From Sterolibacterium sp964521075 (lineage in GTDB: Bacteria; Pseudomonadota; Gammaproteobacteria; Burkholderiales; Rhodocyclaceae): a stretch of 64,000 nt of DNA. Positions 61,820 to 64,000 of this stretch are shown here, piece by piece. The stretch lies in the NCBI GenBank assembly GCA_964521075.1, contig CAZFPI010000002.1, forward strand, positions 5,622 through 69,621. Direction: 5' to 3'. The notes beneath the pieces are model-generated. The model was not told where the DNA came from. It saw only the letters and a list, made by a program, of their open reading frames with translations, and ran no database searches. A program made the position numbers and the translations under genes. Positions within the stretch are counted from its first letter, which is position 1; each line of letters begins with the position of its first letter.

Positions 61820-63091
61820 TCAGACGGCCGCGAGGGCCTGCCCAAGGTCGTCGAGAATATCGTCGATGTGTTCGATGCCCACCGACAGGCGGACCGTGTC
61901 TTCGCTCACACCTGCCTTGGCGAGTTCTTCGGGCGAGAGCTGGCGATGCGTGGTGCTGGCCGGGTGGCAGGCCAGCGTCTTGCAATCCCCGATATTGACC
62001 AGGCGCACCACGAGCTTCAGGGCGTCCTGGAAGCGCGCGCCGCCTGCGATGCCATCTTGCACACCGAAAGTCAGCAGCCCTGAGGGCTTGCCGTCCAGAT
62101 ATTTTTTGGCCAGGGCATGGTCACGCTGGCCGGGAAGCCCGGCGTAATTCACCCATTTCACCTTGGGATGCTTCTGGAGGAATTGCGCGACCTTGAGCGT
62201 GTTGTCGGTAATCCTGTCCATACGCAAAGGCAAGGTTTCGATACCTTGCAGAATCATGAAGGCATTGAAGGGGGAAATCGCCCCGCCCGTGTTTCGCAGC
62301 GGCACGACGCGGGCACGGGCGATGAAGGCCGCCGCCCCCAGGGCTTCGGTATAAACCACGCCGTGATAGGAAGGATCGGGCTCGTTCAGGCGGCGGAATT
62401 TCTGCTTGTGCTGCGCCCAGGGGAATTTGCCCGAATCGACAATGATGCCGCCCAGGGAATTGCCGTGGCCAGCCATGTATTTGGTCAGCGAATGGATGAC
62501 GATATCCGCGCCATATTCAAAAGGCCGCAACAGGTAAGGCGTGGGAACGGTGTTATCGATGATGAGCGGGACACCGTTGCGGTGGGCAATGGCGGCCAGC
62601 GGTTCGAAATCGGTGATATTTCCCAGCGGATTGCCAATGGATTCGGCATAAACGGCCTTGGTCTTGTCATCGATCAGCGACTCAAAACTGTTCGGGTCAT
62701 GCGGGTCGGCAAAGCGCACCGTGATGCCGAACTGCGGCAACGTATGGGCAAAAAGGTTGTAGGTTCCGCCGTAGAGCGTGCTCGACGACACAATGTTGTC
62801 GCCAGCTTCCGCAATGGTCAGGATGGCATAGGTAATGGCCGTTTGCCCCGAAGCCAGGGCCAGCGCGCCGATGCCGCCTTCCATCGCGGCGACACGCTTT
62901 TCCAGGACATCCTGGGTGGGATTCATGATGCGCGTGTAAATGTTGCCGGGGACTTTGAGGTCGAAAAGATCCGCACCGTGTTGTGTGTCATCGAAAGCAT
63001 AGGAAGTCGTCTGGTAGATCGGCACGGCTACGGCCTTGGTGGTGGGCTCCGGGCTATAGCCGCCATGGACGGCGATGGTTTCGATTTTCAT
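61820..63091 (-). CDS. metY: O-acetylhomoserine sulfhydrylase MetY
   Basis: A 423-residue PLP enzyme making homocysteine from O-acetylhomoserine and sulfide. TIAVHGGYSPEPTTKAVAVPIYQTTSY is split over the N-terminal clip; YTRIMNPTQDVLEKRVAAME, SLYGGTYNLF-like STLYGGTYNLF, IDNTVPTPYLLRPFEYGAD, the PLP lysine in HSLTKYMAGHG, and LVNIGDCKTLACHPASTTH are typical of MetY and not cystathionine gamma-synthase. No SAM riboswitch was seen in the 150 bases upstream. Confidence 0.95.
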   Translation of the reverse strand: MKIETIAVHGGYSPEPTTKAVAVPIYQTTSYAFDDTQHGADLFDLKVPGNIYTRIMNPTQDVLEKRVAAMEGGIGALALASGQTAITYAILTIAEAGDNIVSSSTLYGGTYNLFAHTLPQFGITVRFADPHDPNSFESLIDDKTKAVYAESIGNPLGNITDFEPLAAIAHRNGVPLIIDNTVPTPYLLRPFEYGADIVIHSLTKYMAGHGNSLGGIIVDSGKFPWAQHKQKFRRLNEPDPSYHGVVYTEALGAAAFIARARVVPLRNTGGAISPFNAFMILQGIETLPLRMDRITDNTLKVAQFLQKHPKVKWVNYAGLPGQRDHALAKKYLDGKPSGLLTFGVQDGIAGGARFQDALKLVVRLVNIGDCKTLACHPASTTHRQLSPEELAKAGVSEDTVRLSVGIEHIDDILDDLGQALAAV

Positions 63092-63124
63092 GCGGTTTCC
63101 TCGATAAAAAACAGGGGGAACAAA

Positions 63125-63157
63125 AACCAGACCTGAACCAGAGCTGAACCAGACCTG
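63125..63157. repeat. Three 11-base tandem repeats upstream of metY
   Basis: AACCAGACCTG, AACCAGAGCTG and AACCAGACCTG in tandem at 63125-63157, 34 bases before the metY start on its upstream side. Helical-turn spacing could make them binding sites for a regulator; this is only suggestive. Confidence 0.6.
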
Positions 63158-63241
63158 CCAGGGCGGGCCATTCTAACCGAGCGATGCGGTGTGGCCGGAA
63201 AGCAGGGTGCTTCCACCAGGGCAACTGCCTCGCCCGGAATC

Positions 63242-64000
63242 TTACTTTTTGATCTTCAGCAAAAATTCCAGCAACTGCAGGGCCCGTTTTCCGTAAGGCG
63301 GCTGGAACAAATGCTGGATGGCCGAGAACGGGCCCTGTTCAAAGATGGGGCGGAGCTTGGAGAAAGTCAGAAAACCCTCGTAGCCGTGGTACTGCCCCAT
63401 GCCGCTGGCCCCAACCCCACCGAAGGGCAGATCATGCTGGCTGACATGGAGCAGGGTGTCATTGATCGACACGCCGCCGGAAAGGATGCTGTCAAGACAG
63501 AGTGACTTGAAAGAGGGATCGTGAGTGAAAAGATAGAGTGCCAGCGGGCGGTCACGGCGGTTGATGTCGTCGATGGCCTGCTGTGGCTGCCGGTAAGTGC
63601 GGATCGGCAAAAGAGGGCCGAAAATCTCCTGCTGCATGATCTGCATGTCATCCGTCACATCGAGCACGAGATGGGGCGGCAGTTTTCTGTGAAGCAGGTC
63701 GGGAGACTGCCCAGGGGCCAAACTGATGAGCCTGGCCCCTTTGCTCCGGGCATCATCGAGCAGACCGAGCAGCCGCTGGCAGGCGTGTTCATTGATGATG
63801 GCGGTGACATCCTGGCCATGAATGTCCGGCTGGCGGGCGGCGACAATCTGCTGCGCTGCCTTGACGAAGGGTTCCACCTTGTCTTCAGGGAGATACAGGG
63901 TATCAACCGTGGCGCAGATTTGCCCGGCGTTGAGGAGCTTTGCCCAGAGGATGCGTTCGGCAGCCGTCTGGATGGGGTAATCGGGCGCGACGATGGCAGG
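63242..64000 (-). CDS. Aldehyde dehydrogenase (coniferyl-aldehyde-dehydrogenase-like), 5' end outside window
   Basis: C-terminal 252 residues of an aldehyde dehydrogenase. AAERILWAKLLNAGQICATVD carries the catalytic Cys in two parts of the loop; QQEIFGPLLPIRTY binds cofactor (Glu) and SGGVSINDTLLHVSQHDLPFGGVGASGMGQYHG closes the active site. The ending SKLRPIFEQGP resembles class-3/coniferyl aldehyde dehydrogenases, often with a hydrophobic C-terminal tail, here FLLKIKK. The frame runs open to the window edge. Substrate unknown. Confidence 0.92.
   Translation of the reverse strand, partial: PAIVAPDYPIQTAAERILWAKLLNAGQICATVDTLYLPEDKVEPFVKAAQQIVAARQPDIHGQDVTAIINEHACQRLLGLLDDARSKGARLISLAPGQSPDLLHRKLPPHLVLDVTDDMQIMQQEIFGPLLPIRTYRQPQQAIDDINRRDRPLALYLFTHDPSFKSLCLDSILSGGVSINDTLLHVSQHDLPFGGVGASGMGQYHGYEGFLTFSKLRPIFEQGPFSAIQHLFQPPYGKRALQLLEFLLKIKK

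Noticed and set aside
63092..63241. Possible SAM riboswitch before metY
   Set aside because: No SAM-I or SAM-II-like core was recognised; only an 11-base tandem repeat is present.

Overview
The window reads as chromosomal DNA from a GC-rich, respiring, probably denitrifying betaproteobacterium, perhaps in the Rhodocyclales/Sterolibacterium neighbourhood. That placement is inferred from gene content and was not computed. Supporting signs are a PilG-PilH-PilI-PilJ-ChpA twitching-chemotaxis operon, UbiU (O2-independent ubiquinone hydroxylation), a NirN-type cytochrome, a DUF2249 gene, a complete leucine/isovalerate catabolic operon and a steroid catabolic block. I saw no tRNA, rRNA, CRISPR array, prophage or transposase gene.

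Layout. 1-1216: a partial ubiU diverging from a small PhnA/YjdM protein. 1370-10610 (minus): pilG-pilH-pilI-pilJ-chpA, a chemotaxis-like system for type IV pili. 10611-11106: a gene-free gap holding a well-bounded MITE-like element (18-bp inverted ends, 10-bp target duplication). 11107-14231 (plus): thiD-thiE-hemL-cysteine-cluster protein, tightly overlapping. 14318-15781: DUF2249 protein and a polytopic membrane protein. 15768-17939 (minus): a large Ig-like surface lipoprotein. 18159-29642 (plus): an MSHA/type II-like pilus or secretion assembly operon with two GspA/ExeA-type ATPases, an OmpA-domain frame, secretin, TPR protein, GspE ATPase, GspF platform and GspL/GspM-like proteins, but no pilin gene. 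29767-31593: glmS.

31709-47534 is the steroid-type block. It holds a nitronate-monooxygenase-like flavoprotein, two FAD ketosteroid-dehydrogenase-family enzymes, and further on a minus-strand operon (44816 to 38690) with the gene set of the actinobacterial igr operon: MaoC-DUF35 ChsH2, MaoC ChsH1, Ltp2-type aldolase and two acyl-CoA dehydrogenases, plus a metallo-beta-lactamase-fold hydrolase. A TonB-dependent receptor diverges from it and could import the substrate. By analogy the operon would dehydrogenate, hydrate and retro-aldol-cleave a three-carbon steroid side chain to a 17-ketone and propionyl-CoA. Between the two halves lie a DUF3443/DUF2844 secreted pair and a small unknown protein.

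47766-54338 (minus) is a liu operon (isovaleryl-CoA dehydrogenase, methylcrotonyl-CoA carboxylase, methylglutaconyl-CoA hydratase, HMG-CoA lyase) with a divergent short-chain dehydrogenase. 55277-64000 holds pgi, a nirN-type gene, an alpha/beta-hydrolase lipoprotein, a DUF1329 protein, metY and a partial aldehyde dehydrogenase.

Most notable: the in-frame stop between a pilus-type ATPase and an OmpA domain; the igr-like operon with an extra MBL-fold gene; the four-cysteine tail on the flavoprotein; pepsin-like DTGS/DSGS motifs in DUF3443, whose N-terminus also encodes a dispersed repeat; and the MITE.
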